Source: Pseudonocardiaceae bacterium (GTDB lineage: Bacteria > Actinomycetota > Actinomycetes > Mycobacteriales > Pseudonocardiaceae). Taken from it: DNA of 64,000 nt. Below, in pieces: positions 1-7,886 of the stretch. Position numbers and translations under genes: made by a program. Numbering within the stretch: the first letter of the stretch is position 1; every line of letters starts with the position of its first letter. Below the pieces are notes generated by a model, which did no database searches, was not told the DNA's origin, and saw only the letters and a program-made list of their open reading frames with translations. The stretch lies in assembly GCA_009379845.1 (NCBI GenBank), contig WHSZ01000004.1, positions 88,946 to 152,945 of the forward strand. Direction: 5' to 3'.

Positions 1-884
1 GTGCCGAGCGCCCGGACGCCCAGCCGGGCACACACCAGCACGGCGATCACCACCACCGCGGGCAACGCGGTGAGTTTGGCGCTGAGCACGACGGCGAGTA
101 CCGCCGCGGCCCAGCCGGGGCGATCGCGGGCCGCCAGTGCGGTCGCGAGCACGATGAGCCCGAGGATCGCCAGGTCGGGGCCGGCGACCGCCCAGGTGAG
201 CGCGGTGAGTGGGCAGGCGACGGCGAGTTGCGCGGCCCGCACCGGGATGGTGGAGAACGCCAGCCGTTTCGGCCAGCCGAGCAGCCAGAGCGCGCCAAGC
301 ACGGTGAGCACCGCGGTGAGCGCGAACACCAGCCGCACGTCGGTGATCGCCGAGTCGCCGAGCAACGCCCTTGGCAGCCCGAACACGGTCATCGACGGCC
401 CGTACGGGGTGTAGTCGTTGACCACGGGCGCGCGATCCAGTGCGGCGATATCGGTGTACGGGCTGCCGGTCTCCAGCAGCAGGCTCGCGGAGCGTTCGAT
501 CACCCAGACCTCGGGCTGGGCAGCCCAGGACATCGGTGTGATCAGCCAGTCAACCCCGGTAAGCCGCTTGATCACCAGCGTGATGAGGGGTGCGATCATG
601 CCGGCCGCGGCGATCACGGCGAGCGGCGTCCAGCGGGACCGCAACCGGGCCACCCAACCGCTCGTGGGCATGCGTGTGTCGATCAGCAGCCAGCCGGCGT
701 GCAGCGCGGCGATCCCGTAGGCCACGGTGGCGAAGTTGCCCCACACCCGGAAGCCGTAGAACTCCGACAGCACGGCGGTCAGCGCGGCGAACACCGCGCA
801 CCCCAGGTAGAAGCCGCCGTCAATGGCCAGCGCGGGCCGCTGGACGGAGCGCTGCGTGAAGGCGGGCGCGGTCACCCTTTGCAT
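1..884 (-). CDS. Polytopic membrane protein, GT87/GT-C glycosyltransferase-like (3' end outside window)
   Basis: The minus strand reads openly from an ATG at 884 to the window edge, giving about 294 residues without a stop. The protein begins MQRVTAPAFTQRSVQRPAL and continues with several hydrophobic stretches (for example FYLGCAVFAALTAVL and LVFALTAVLTVLGALWLLGW) separated by short polar loops. This pattern fits the polyprenol-phosphate-mannose-dependent membrane glycosyltransferases (GT87/DUF2029) common in actinobacteria, which add mannose to lipoglycans or glycoproteins outside the membrane. The family assignment rests on topology and general resemblance, because no catalytic motif could be confirmed in the visible part. 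No clear ribosome binding site precedes the ATG, so the transcript may be leaderless. A different polytopic membrane protein is possible. Confidence 0.6.
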   Translation of the reverse strand, partial: MQRVTAPAFTQRSVQRPALAIDGGFYLGCAVFAALTAVLSEFYGFRVWGNFATVAYGIAALHAGWLLIDTRMPTSGWVARLRSRWTPLAVIAAAGMIAPLITLVIKRLTGVDWLITPMSWAAQPEVWVIERSASLLLETGSPYTDIAALDRAPVVNDYTPYGPSMTVFGLPRALLGDSAITDVRLVFALTAVLTVLGALWLLGWPKRLAFSTIPVRAAQLAVACPLTALTWAVAGPDLAILGLIVLATALAARDRPGWAAAVLAVVLSAKLTALPAVVVIAVLVCARLGVRALG

Positions 885-968
885 TGTGGTGGGTAACGCG
901 GTTGCCGGTGTGCAGGGGTCCCACTCGACCGGCCGTGGTGTCAATACCGTCTCTCCCGCGGTCCGCGG

Positions 969-1736
969 CTACTCGCTGGTGTCGTCGATCTCGCCGGTGT
1001 CCACGGCGAGCACCCCCGGCTGCTCGGACAGCAGCGCGAGCAGGTCACTCACCGGTCGCGGGCCCACAACGCGCAGTCGCAGGTCGATGATCGGCGTGGT
1101 GGTGCCGACCCGGCCACCATCCTCGTCGTGGTAGTGATCCGGCCATGAATGGTACGTCGACACCTGCTCAACGGCGTATCCAGCCTCCGTCGAGGCGGCC
1201 AGGATGTCGCGCAGCGCTCCCTGCCCGTCCCGGTAGTTCACGCGCAGCACCGAGGAGATGGGGCGGGTGCGGGTGAGCAGCCGGATCAGCGGCGGATACC
1301 CGTACACCACCAGGAAATGCGCGGCGGTCACGAACGCCGCGAGGATCGGCAGGCCGGCACCGGCCGCGCAGCCAACCGCCACGCTCACCCAGACCACCGC
1401 CGCGGTGGTCAGCCCGCGCACGATGTCCCTGCGGACGAAGATCAGCCCGCCGCCGATGAACCCGATACCGGACACGATCTGCGCGGCCAGCCTTGACGGG
1501 TCGAGCATGATCTCGCCCTGCTGCAGCACATCGCTGAAGCCGTACTTGCTGATCAGTAAGAACAGCGCCGACCCGAGACCGACCAGGGTGTGCGTGCGCA
1601 ACCCGGCGCTTTTCTGACGCAGCTCGCGCTCCAAACCAATCAACGAGCAGAGTGCCAGCGCGATGGCCAGATCAACGAGCTGTTGCCAGCCCTGCCCGGT
1701 GTCTTGCCCGAACTGCACCGCAAGGTTTCCGTTCAT
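969..1736 (-). CDS. MgtC/SapB family membrane protein
   Basis: This 255-residue protein has the MgtC/SapB layout: an N-terminal block of hydrophobic segments carrying the family signature around LIGLERELRQKSAGLRTH (about residues 35-55), a glycine-rich segment (GIGFIGGGLIF), and a C-terminal soluble ACT-like domain of about 100 residues. Family members are linked to growth at low magnesium and, in pathogens, to inhibition of F-type ATPase; the role here is unknown. The ATG is chosen because GGAGG lies eight bases upstream and the protein then starts directly before the membrane domain. Longer readings upstream add an atypical Arg/Ala-rich tail. The Shine-Dalgarno sequence lies in a small hairpin listed separately. 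The gene diverges from the LCP gene. Confidence 0.85.
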   Translation of the reverse strand: MNGNLAVQFGQDTGQGWQQLVDLAIALALCSLIGLERELRQKSAGLRTHTLVGLGSALFLLISKYGFSDVLQQGEIMLDPSRLAAQIVSGIGFIGGGLIFVRRDIVRGLTTAAVVWVSVAVGCAAGAGLPILAAFVTAAHFLVVYGYPPLIRLLTRTRPISSVLRVNYRDGQGALRDILAASTEAGYAVEQVSTYHSWPDHYHDEDGGRVGTTTPIIDLRLRVVGPRPVSDLLALLSEQPGVLAVDTGEIDDTSE

Positions 1737-1744
1737 GTTTACCG

Positions 1745-1758
1745 CCTCCGTGCGGAGG
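1745..1758 (-). promoter_or_regulatory. Hairpin enclosing the Shine-Dalgarno of the MgtC-like gene
   Basis: On the mRNA strand CCTCC-GCAC-GGAGG forms a five-base-pair stem with a four-base loop, and the 3' arm is the Shine-Dalgarno sequence, eight bases ahead of the ATG. It could mask translation initiation. The stem is short, so this may be chance in GC-rich DNA. Confidence 0.3.
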
Positions 1759-1978
1759 GGATTACCACGGATCACTCGACTGTATGCATTCGGTGGGCGG
1801 TTACGTCCGCGCGGCTGATTACCGCGCGCAGCCCGGACGTCTCGTTCGGGTACTCCGCTACGACACTCGCGGGGGCAACCAATTGGCCTCCCACACGTCC
1901 CTCTAACGTAGGCGCGACCAGTGTGCTTCGGACCGCGGAGGGCACTCGAGTGATGACGACGCACGGCGGTGAGCGACG

Positions 1979-3154
1979 GTGAGCTACGGCGGACAGCACG
2001 GTGGCGGCTCCGGCCGCCCGCCTCGGCGGCAAGGGCCGGCACAGCGCCCGCCCCGGCGTCAGCCGCAACAGGCCCAGATGATGCCGAAGCCAGGGGCACC
2101 GCAGCGGTCGCGCCGGGAACCGCCGCGTGGTACGCGGCAGATGCCGCAGCGGCCGGACGAGCGCCCGACGGACCGGCATCCCGCACGGACGAAGAAGAAA
2201 AAGCGGCGCCGCCCCGGTCGGATCCTGCTGAGCATCTTCCTGGTGATCCTGTTGCTGCTCGGCGGGATCCTGGTGTACCTGGACTTCTCTATCAACCGGG
2301 TGAAAGCGCTGGACGATTACCCAGGCAGGCCGGCGGAGGCGGAAGGGACGAACTGGTTGATCGTCGGCTCGGACAGCCGCAAGGGACTCGACGCGGAGGA
2401 TTCCAAGCGGCTGAGCACCGGTGACGAGGCGGCCGCGGGCGGGCAACGCACCGACACGATGATGCTGCTGCACATTCCGGACAATGACACCAAACCGACT
2501 CTGGTGAGCCTGTTGCGGGATTCCAATGTGGAGATCCCTGGACACGGCACGAGCAAGATCAACGCGGCGTACTCCCTCGGCGGTGCCCCGCTGCTCGCCC
2601 AGACCGTGGAGCAGAACACCGGGCTACACATCGATCACTACGCGGAAATCGGGTTCGGCGGCTTCGCCAACGTGGTGGACGCGATCGGTGGCGTGGAGAT
2701 GTGTATCGACGAGAAGATGCAGGACGAGAAGACGGGAGTCACGATTCCCGCCGGCTGCCAGGAACTCGAGGGGCCGCAGGCGCTCGGCTTCGTGCGGATG
2801 CGGTACAGCTCGGCGACCCCGCGCTCGGACTTCGACCGGGTGCAGAACCAGCGGAAGTTCGTCGGCGCGATGGTCAGCGAGATGGCCAGTCCCGCCACCT
2901 TCCTCAACCCGTTCCGGCTGTTCCCGCTGCTTGCTGACGCACCGGAAGCGCTCACCATCGACGAGGGCGACCACATCCACCACCTCATCGGGCTGGCCTG
3001 GGCGATGCGTGGCATCTCGAACGGCGGCGTCACGAGCACCACGGTGCCGACCGACTCCAGCGGCGCGTACTGGGACGAGGGTGCCGCTAGCCAGCTGTTC
3101 GAAGCGTTGCGGACGGATCAGCCGGTGCCGCAGGGCGCGCTGGTCACCGAGTAG
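1979..3154 (+). CDS. LytR-CpsA-Psr (LCP) family cell-wall ligase
   Basis: The protein has 391 residues: a Pro/Arg-rich cytoplasmic tail (1-80) ending in a Lys/Arg cluster, one membrane anchor (about 81-103, RILLSIFLVILLLLGGILVY), and an extracellular LCP domain. The domain shows typical elements: NWLIVGSDSR near 123, GQRTDTMMLLHIP near 154-166, SLLRDSNVEIPG with the conserved Arg, KINAAYSLGG, and later ALGFVRMRYSS followed by DFDRVQNQRKF. LCP enzymes move undecaprenyl-linked polymers (arabinogalactan, teichoic acid or other glycopolymers) onto peptidoglycan at the outer membrane face. The start is a GTG. The stop codon lies in the first copy of a 19-base direct repeat, whose second copy holds the stop of the convergent peroxiredoxin gene. 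Confidence 0.9.
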   Translation: MSYGGQHGGGSGRPPRRQGPAQRPPRRQPQQAQMMPKPGAPQRSRREPPRGTRQMPQRPDERPTDRHPARTKKKKRRRPGRILLSIFLVILLLLGGILVYLDFSINRVKALDDYPGRPAEAEGTNWLIVGSDSRKGLDAEDSKRLSTGDEAAAGGQRTDTMMLLHIPDNDTKPTLVSLLRDSNVEIPGHGTSKINAAYSLGGAPLLAQTVEQNTGLHIDHYAEIGFGGFANVVDAIGGVEMCIDEKMQDEKTGVTIPAGCQELEGPQALGFVRMRYSSATPRSDFDRVQNQRKFVGAMVSEMASPATFLNPFRLFPLLADAPEALTIDEGDHIHHLIGLAWAMRGISNGGVTSTTVPTDSSGAYWDEGAASQLFEALRTDQPVPQGALVTE

Positions 3155-3178
3155 AGCTGGCTGGTCACCGAGTAGAGC
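3139..3178. repeat. 19-bp direct repeat holding both convergent stop codons
   Basis: The same 19 bases (gctggtcaccgagtagagc) occur at 3139-3157 and 3160-3178, two bases apart. The first copy supplies the last codons and TAG of the LCP gene. Read on the other strand, the second supplies the last codons and TGA of the peroxiredoxin gene. It looks like a short tandem duplication at a convergent gene junction. Confidence 0.8.
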
Positions 3179-3623
3179 GGGCGCGAAGGGCGGTGAGCGC
3201 GCGATCGGCGTGCGCGCTCATCCGCAGCTCGCTCTTGATCACGTCGAGTACCCGCCGGTCGGTGTCGATCACGAACGTCTGCCGCTTGGTGTGCAGCGGA
3301 CCAAAACGGCGCTGTACGCCGAACTGGGCGGCAATGCTGCCGTCCTCATCGGACAGTAGCGGGAAGTCGAACCCGTGCTTGTCGGAGAACTCGTGCTGCT
3401 TGGCGACCGGATCCCTGCTGATGCCGACCCGCCGCGCACCGAGCTCGGCGAACTCCGTTGCCAGATCACGGAAATGGCAGCTTTCCGCGGTACATCCCGG
3501 CGTCATCGCCGCCGGGTAGAAGAACAGCACAACCGGTCCGCCCGCGAGGAAGTCGGTAAGCGCGCGCGGCTCGCCCCGCTCGTCGGGCAGCGTGAAGTCC
3601 TCGACGGTATCTCCGACTCGCAT
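3165..3623 (-). CDS. bcp: Bcp/PrxQ-type peroxiredoxin
   Basis: The 152-residue protein is a thioredoxin-fold peroxiredoxin of the AhpC/TSA superfamily. The motif FFYPAAMTPGCTAESCHFRD (about residues 35-54) contains the peroxidatic Cys of the PGCT motif and a second Cys five residues later, the arrangement of atypical two-Cys PrxQ/Bcp enzymes. These reduce organic and hydrogen peroxides in the cytoplasm using thioredoxin. Length and the N-terminus (MRVGDTVEDFTLPDERG) match the family. It is convergent with the LCP gene, and the next minus-strand gene upstream is unrelated. Confidence in the class is high. Confidence 0.92.
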   Translation of the reverse strand: MRVGDTVEDFTLPDERGEPRALTDFLAGGPVVLFFYPAAMTPGCTAESCHFRDLATEFAELGARRVGISRDPVAKQHEFSDKHGFDFPLLSDEDGSIAAQFGVQRRFGPLHTKRQTFVIDTDRRVLDVIKSELRMSAHADRALTALRARSTR

Positions 3624-3652
3624 GCCTGCCTGCCTCCAGTCCGTGCCGGCGT

Positions 3653-5800
3653 TCAGTGCGACGGGACGCGTTCGATCAGCGCGCTGATCTCTTCCGCGGG
3701 ACCCGGCTCCGCCGCGAACGGACCGCTCGCCGCGGTCACGCCGAGTCCGTGCAGCCGCCGCGCGAGCTCGGTTGTCGGCACGTCCTGGGCGGTCACCGTG
3801 AGGTCGAGCGTCCGTGCCTGCGCGATGAGGTGTGCGAGATTGCGGGCCACGAACCCGCCGTCATCCGGTTCCGCAGCCAGCTGGTGCACCAGATCGGCCG
3901 ACAGATGGACGCCGTGTACCGGCAACTTGTGCCGGTGGATCAGGTCCAGCTCGGCGGTGCCGGCCACATCGAGCACCAGCCGGATACCGCGCTCGTGCAG
4001 GATCTGCAACGAATCGAGCAACTCGCCGTGCTCGTCGGCCACCGCGGTCGGTGGCAACTGGATCTGCACACCGGCCGAGTCCAGCCCGGTCCGCTCGATC
4101 TCCCGCATCACGTAACCGACGAGGTCCTCGTCCCGCATCAACCGTTCCGGTAGCCGCAGCCGCACCGGCGGAGTGGTGGCGCCGAACCTGCGCTGCCACT
4201 CGGCGGCCTGGGCACAACCGTGCTCCATCAGCCAGCGGCCGACCGGCAGCATCTGCCCGGTTTCCACCGCGAGCGGCCCGAATTCCTCGGAAGAGAGCGA
4301 ACCCAGCTCGGGATGGTCCCAGCGCGGCACCGCGGCCACCGCGTACAGCCCTTCGCTCGAGGCGCCGAGTCGCGGCAGTGGTTGGAAGTCCATGGCCAGC
4401 TCGCCGTTCTCCAGCGCACCGCCGATGCCGGCACCCAGCCGGTACCGCGCCCGATCACCGGCGTCCAACTTCGGGTCGAACAGCATCCACTGCGCTTTGC
4501 CGTTCTTCTTGGCGCGGTGCAAGGTGATTTCCGCGGCGCGGATCAGTTCGATAGCTGTGTAGTCGGTTGCCGCTTGCACCACGATCGCCACGCTCACGGA
4601 GATCGCCACGCCTTGGCCATCGAAGTACACCGGCTCAGCCAGCTCCCGCAGCGCCTCATCGACGAGCTGGATGAGCAGTGGGGTGGTGACGTCCGCGCCG
4701 CCTACCACCACCGCGAAGCCGTCGCCGGTCATCCGCGCGACGAGAGTGTCCGGCCGCCGGAAGACCCGGCTAAGCCGGTTCGCGACCGATTGCAGAACCT
4801 GATCTCCGATCTGCGGGCCAAGTCCGTCCTGGACGACCTTGAAGCCGTCGATGTCCAGAAAGCACAAGCCGATCTGCTCCCCGGTTCGTGCGGCGGCGGC
4901 GAGCACCGTCTCGAGATGGGTGCTGAACCGGGACTTGTTCGGCAGCCCGGTGAGCGGGTCGTGAACCGCCTGGTAGCTGATCCGTTCCTGCAGCAGATGC
5001 AGATCAGTGATGTCGGAGAGCACCAGGACCGGGTAGGACTGCTCATGATCGCCGTCCGCCACCAGGGTCAGCGCGATCCTCGCCGAGATCGGCTCGTCGT
5101 CGTCGGTGTTCCGCCGGAGATCGATCTGCGCGCGAAACCGGGGAAGTTCCCCGGATTTCAGCTTGGCGAACCCGTCCCGCACCCGCTGGGCGTCGAATTC
5201 CGAGGCCAGTTCGTGGAACTGAACGCCGGCCAGCCCGCCCGACTCGCGGCCGAGCATCCGCTCCAGCGCCCCGTTGGCCTGCACGATCTTGCCGTCCACG
5301 TCGCCAACCGCGATACCCACGTCCGCGGAGGCGAACACCGCGCCGAACTGCGCCTGGCTGGCCGCGCGGGCCCGCTCGGCCTTGACCTGCGCGCGCAGGG
5401 CGGCTTTCTTGATCGTCTCCTGGCGTTCGAAGAGCTGCTCGCGCATCGCCGCGAGATAGCCCTCGATGAGTCCCGCCTGCACGGCGTGTAGCCGCTCCGG
5501 CAGTCCGTCCGTGTGATCCTGCGGCAGCACGGCGATCAGCTCCGTGCCGAGGTGCTGAAGGGTGCGCGACAGCGCGGTCGAGCCGATGAAGTTGTTCGCG
5601 ACAAGCTGCTCACCGACCCGTGCGGCCGCCGAGGCGTCGGGTTCCTCGGCGCTCAGCGCGGTGCTGAGCTCCTCGGCGAGCCCCATGAAGAGGTCTCTTG
5701 CCTCCGGACGGGAGATGGACACCAAGCTGGTGTCCAGCACTGAGTCGGTCCACCTGCGGGCGAACTCCACCAGCCCTGGTCGGTCACCAGGTGTAGGCAC
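3653..5800 (-). CDS. PAS-GGDEF-EAL protein with degenerate catalytic motifs
   Basis: The 715-residue protein has an N-terminal helical region (1-135), a PAS domain (about 145-270), a GGDEF domain (about 275-440) and an EAL-type domain (about 455-705). The c-di-GMP cyclase motif GGDEF reads TGDGF near residue 359, and the upstream inhibitory-site Asp is replaced by Thr (RRPDT). In the EAL domain the motif position reads YAVAAVPRW, so the catalytic Glu is absent. The usual DD, K and second Glu positions also look lost (LDVAGTAEL, VHLSADLV, TVTAQDV). It is therefore probably neither a working cyclase nor a phosphodiesterase, but may bind nucleotide or act as a signalling scaffold. No transmembrane segment is evident, so it is likely cytoplasmic. 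Confidence 0.88.
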   Translation of the reverse strand: MPTPGDRPGLVEFARRWTDSVLDTSLVSISRPEARDLFMGLAEELSTALSAEEPDASAAARVGEQLVANNFIGSTALSRTLQHLGTELIAVLPQDHTDGLPERLHAVQAGLIEGYLAAMREQLFERQETIKKAALRAQVKAERARAASQAQFGAVFASADVGIAVGDVDGKIVQANGALERMLGRESGGLAGVQFHELASEFDAQRVRDGFAKLKSGELPRFRAQIDLRRNTDDDEPISARIALTLVADGDHEQSYPVLVLSDITDLHLLQERISYQAVHDPLTGLPNKSRFSTHLETVLAAAARTGEQIGLCFLDIDGFKVVQDGLGPQIGDQVLQSVANRLSRVFRRPDTLVARMTGDGFAVVVGGADVTTPLLIQLVDEALRELAEPVYFDGQGVAISVSVAIVVQAATDYTAIELIRAAEITLHRAKKNGKAQWMLFDPKLDAGDRARYRLGAGIGGALENGELAMDFQPLPRLGASSEGLYAVAAVPRWDHPELGSLSSEEFGPLAVETGQMLPVGRWLMEHGCAQAAEWQRRFGATTPPVRLRLPERLMRDEDLVGYVMREIERTGLDSAGVQIQLPPTAVADEHGELLDSLQILHERGIRLVLDVAGTAELDLIHRHKLPVHGVHLSADLVHQLAAEPDDGGFVARNLAHLIAQARTLDLTVTAQDVPTTELARRLHGLGVTAASGPFAAEPGPAEEISALIERVPSH

Positions 5801-5974
5801 TGCGCACCTCTTCGCAACGAAGCCGGACGATCGGTGAGTCTAATGAGTTGAGGTGCTCAGGCATACGGTAGGTAGAAAATTACACGAAGTAGGGGGACGC
5901 GGTAACGTTCAGGCTAGATCATCATCGCCGAACGGGGGTTGCGGACCCGCTGGCGTTACCACTCGTGTTCTCGA

Positions 5975-7426
5975 TCATCGTGGCTCGAGCACGATGGGTA
6001 GCCCATCGATGGGAATCGGCAACGAGGTGAAGTCCCAGCGGGCCGTGTACCCGTCCGGAACGCTCCACCGATGAGTGCGCAGCATCTCGTGCAGCAGGGT
6101 TTTCACTTCGAGCGTGCCGAAGTGCATGCCGATGCACTTGTGCGCCCCGCCGCCGAACGGGATCCACGCGTACCGGTGCGACTTGTCCTCCCGCCGCGCC
6201 GCACTGAACCGGTCAGGGTCGAAATCGTCGGGATTCGTCCAGCAATCCGGATCGAAGTGGTTGACCGCGGGGGAGACGATCGTGAGGGCGCCTTTCGGAA
6301 TGTAGTGACCAAGCACTTCGGTGTCCGCGACGGTGCGGCGCATGTAGCTCGGCACCGGCGCGAGCAACCGGAGCGATTCCTTGATCACCAGGTCCAGGGT
6401 GTGCAGCCGCTCCAGCGCGTCGATGTCCGGCGGCTCGTCGCCGAGCGCGAGGGATTCCTCCCTCGCCCGCTCCTGCCACTCGGGGTGCTTGGCTAGGTAG
6501 TACGCGGCCACCGAGGTGGTGATCGTCGACGTGTCGTGTGCCGCCATCATCAGGAAGATCATGTGATTGATCACGTCTTCGTCGCTGAACCGCTCGCCCT
6601 CTGGCGTGGTGGCGTGGCAGAGCGCGGAGAACAGATCGGCGCCGTCCCCCGCCCGTTTCGTGGGCATGTTGTCCGCGAAGTACCGCTCGAGGACCTGGCG
6701 ACCGCGCAGCCCTGAGCGCCACCTGCCGCCCGGAACCGGTAGCCGCAGCAGCGACGTAGGCGCACGCACCGCGTCGACGAACGCTCGGTTGATCCGCGCG
6801 GCCTCCGGGCCGCTGAACTCACCCATGAACACCCGGGTGGCGATGTCCAGGGTGAGCTGTTTGAGCACCGGGTAGAGGTGGAACGGCCCTCGGGAATTCC
6901 AGGTCGGTACGGATTCCCGCACGCAGGGCGTGACCTGCGAGGTGTATCCGGCCAGCCGCTGCCTGGTGAATGCCTCCTGCATGATCCGGCGGTGCATGCG
7001 GTGCTCGTCGAAGTCGAGCAACATCAGCCCGCGGTGGAAGAACCGGTCGATCATGGTCGCCCAGCCGTCCTGCGAGAAAGCCTTGTCCTTGTTGACAAGC
7101 ACCGCTTGGCTTGCCTCCGCTCCGGTGATGGCGACCATCCGGAAGCCGAGCATTCCCATCCACGACACCGGACCGTTTTCCTCATACCGTTGCCGGGCGT
7201 ACTGGTAGCCGTGCCGCATGAACTCGATGGCGTGACCGATCAGCGGGGGGCCGAAATCACCCAGCACCGGTTTCAGGTCGCTGCCGGCCGGTGGTGTGCT
7301 CAGCACCCGCTTGGACCACTTCTTGTTCAGCATCTTCTCCTCGACCCGCTGCGGCAGCGGGGTCGAGACGATCAGCGGCGTTGGCCCGCGGAGCGCGTCG
7401 ACGGCCTTTCGAACCGTGGTCACCAT
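5975..7426 (-). CDS. Cytochrome P450
   Basis: The 483-residue protein has all P450 landmarks: the I-helix oxygen-binding segment MAAHDTSTIT, the K-helix ExxR (ESLR), a PERF-like DPDRFS segment, and the haem-ligand loop FGGGAHKCIG with the cysteine near residue 430. It is a soluble monooxygenase needing external ferredoxin and reductase, neither of which is adjacent. The haem-loop sequence and length recall mycobacterial CYP136/CYP51-like groups more than the short antibiotic-tailoring CYP105/107 types, but the family cannot be set by eye. The ATG is preceded by GTGGAG; a longer reading is possible but has no better signal. It diverges from the riboswitch-metE unit. The substrate is unknown. 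Confidence 0.9.
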   Translation of the reverse strand: MVTTVRKAVDALRGPTPLIVSTPLPQRVEEKMLNKKWSKRVLSTPPAGSDLKPVLGDFGPPLIGHAIEFMRHGYQYARQRYEENGPVSWMGMLGFRMVAITGAEASQAVLVNKDKAFSQDGWATMIDRFFHRGLMLLDFDEHRMHRRIMQEAFTRQRLAGYTSQVTPCVRESVPTWNSRGPFHLYPVLKQLTLDIATRVFMGEFSGPEAARINRAFVDAVRAPTSLLRLPVPGGRWRSGLRGRQVLERYFADNMPTKRAGDGADLFSALCHATTPEGERFSDEDVINHMIFLMMAAHDTSTITTSVAAYYLAKHPEWQERAREESLALGDEPPDIDALERLHTLDLVIKESLRLLAPVPSYMRRTVADTEVLGHYIPKGALTIVSPAVNHFDPDCWTNPDDFDPDRFSAARREDKSHRYAWIPFGGGAHKCIGMHFGTLEVKTLLHEMLRTHRWSVPDGYTARWDFTSLPIPIDGLPIVLEPR

Positions 7427-7560
7427 GCGATCAACTCCACGTTGAGAGAAGGGGTCCGTGGCACCGGGTCTTAACACACTCTCTCAGGGAGCCGTTGTTG
7501 GCAAGAGGTCAACGCGCGCCGAGCCGATTGTGTATTCGCGAAGATCGAGTATGGTCGGGC
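7427..7560. other. Divergent promoter region between P450 and the metE leader
   Basis: This stretch separates the P450 start from the riboswitch aptamer and should hold both promoters. I see no convincing operator palindrome in it. Together with the riboswitch and its downstream leader it makes up the 460 gene-free bases between the two genes. Confidence 0.5.
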
Positions 7561-7766
7561 GTGCTGGTGGTTCGCCGCCCCGGTGCCGGGGTGGCGAGGT
7601 GAACAGGGAACCCGGTGTGAGTCCGGGACTGCCCCGCAGCGGTGAGCGGGAACGACCGCCGTCATGACGCACTGGACGCATCGAGCGTCTGGGAAGCGAC
7701 GGCCAGTAGGTCCAACCGGCGTCCGGCCGGTGGGTGCCCGTGAGTCCGAAGACCTGCCACCGGCAC
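7561..7766 (+). ncRNA. Cobalamin riboswitch
   Basis: The conserved B12-aptamer blocks occur in order: ggtgaacagggaa (about 7599-7611), ccggtgtgagtccggga, ctgccccgc followed by agcggt, ctgggaagc near 7689, and the terminal box gagtccgaagacctgcc (7742-7758). The first and last ten bases (gtgctggtgg and ccaccggcac) pair as P1 with one G-U wobble. The aptamer precedes metE by about 120 bases. Known biology: when adenosylcobalamin or methylcobalamin is plentiful, cells use the B12-dependent MetH and such riboswitches shut off metE. Identification is by direct recognition of the conserved core. Confidence 0.95.
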
Positions 7767-7787
7767 GCGCATCGCCCGATGCGCGTG
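7764..7787 (+). terminator. Candidate expression-platform hairpin after the cobalamin aptamer
   Basis: Ten bases (cacgcgcatc) pair perfectly with gatgcgcgtg across a four-base loop. The 5' arm reuses the last three bases of the aptamer P1 stem, so the hairpin and full P1 compete. No U-tract follows, so it could act as an actinobacterial-style terminator or as one step of a translational switch. Confidence 0.5.
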
Positions 7788-7886
7788 GTCCGTGGCCTCG
7801 CGGGTGGGCCGGACGGGCGTTGACGCGGTGGTCGTGTCTTCTCGTTCGCGCGCTCGCGAGGTCAATAAGCTCACGAGGAGAGAGCA

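Noticed and set aside
1..414. Plus-strand frame at the window start
   Set aside because: Ala/Ser/Thr-rich shadow of the minus-strand membrane protein.
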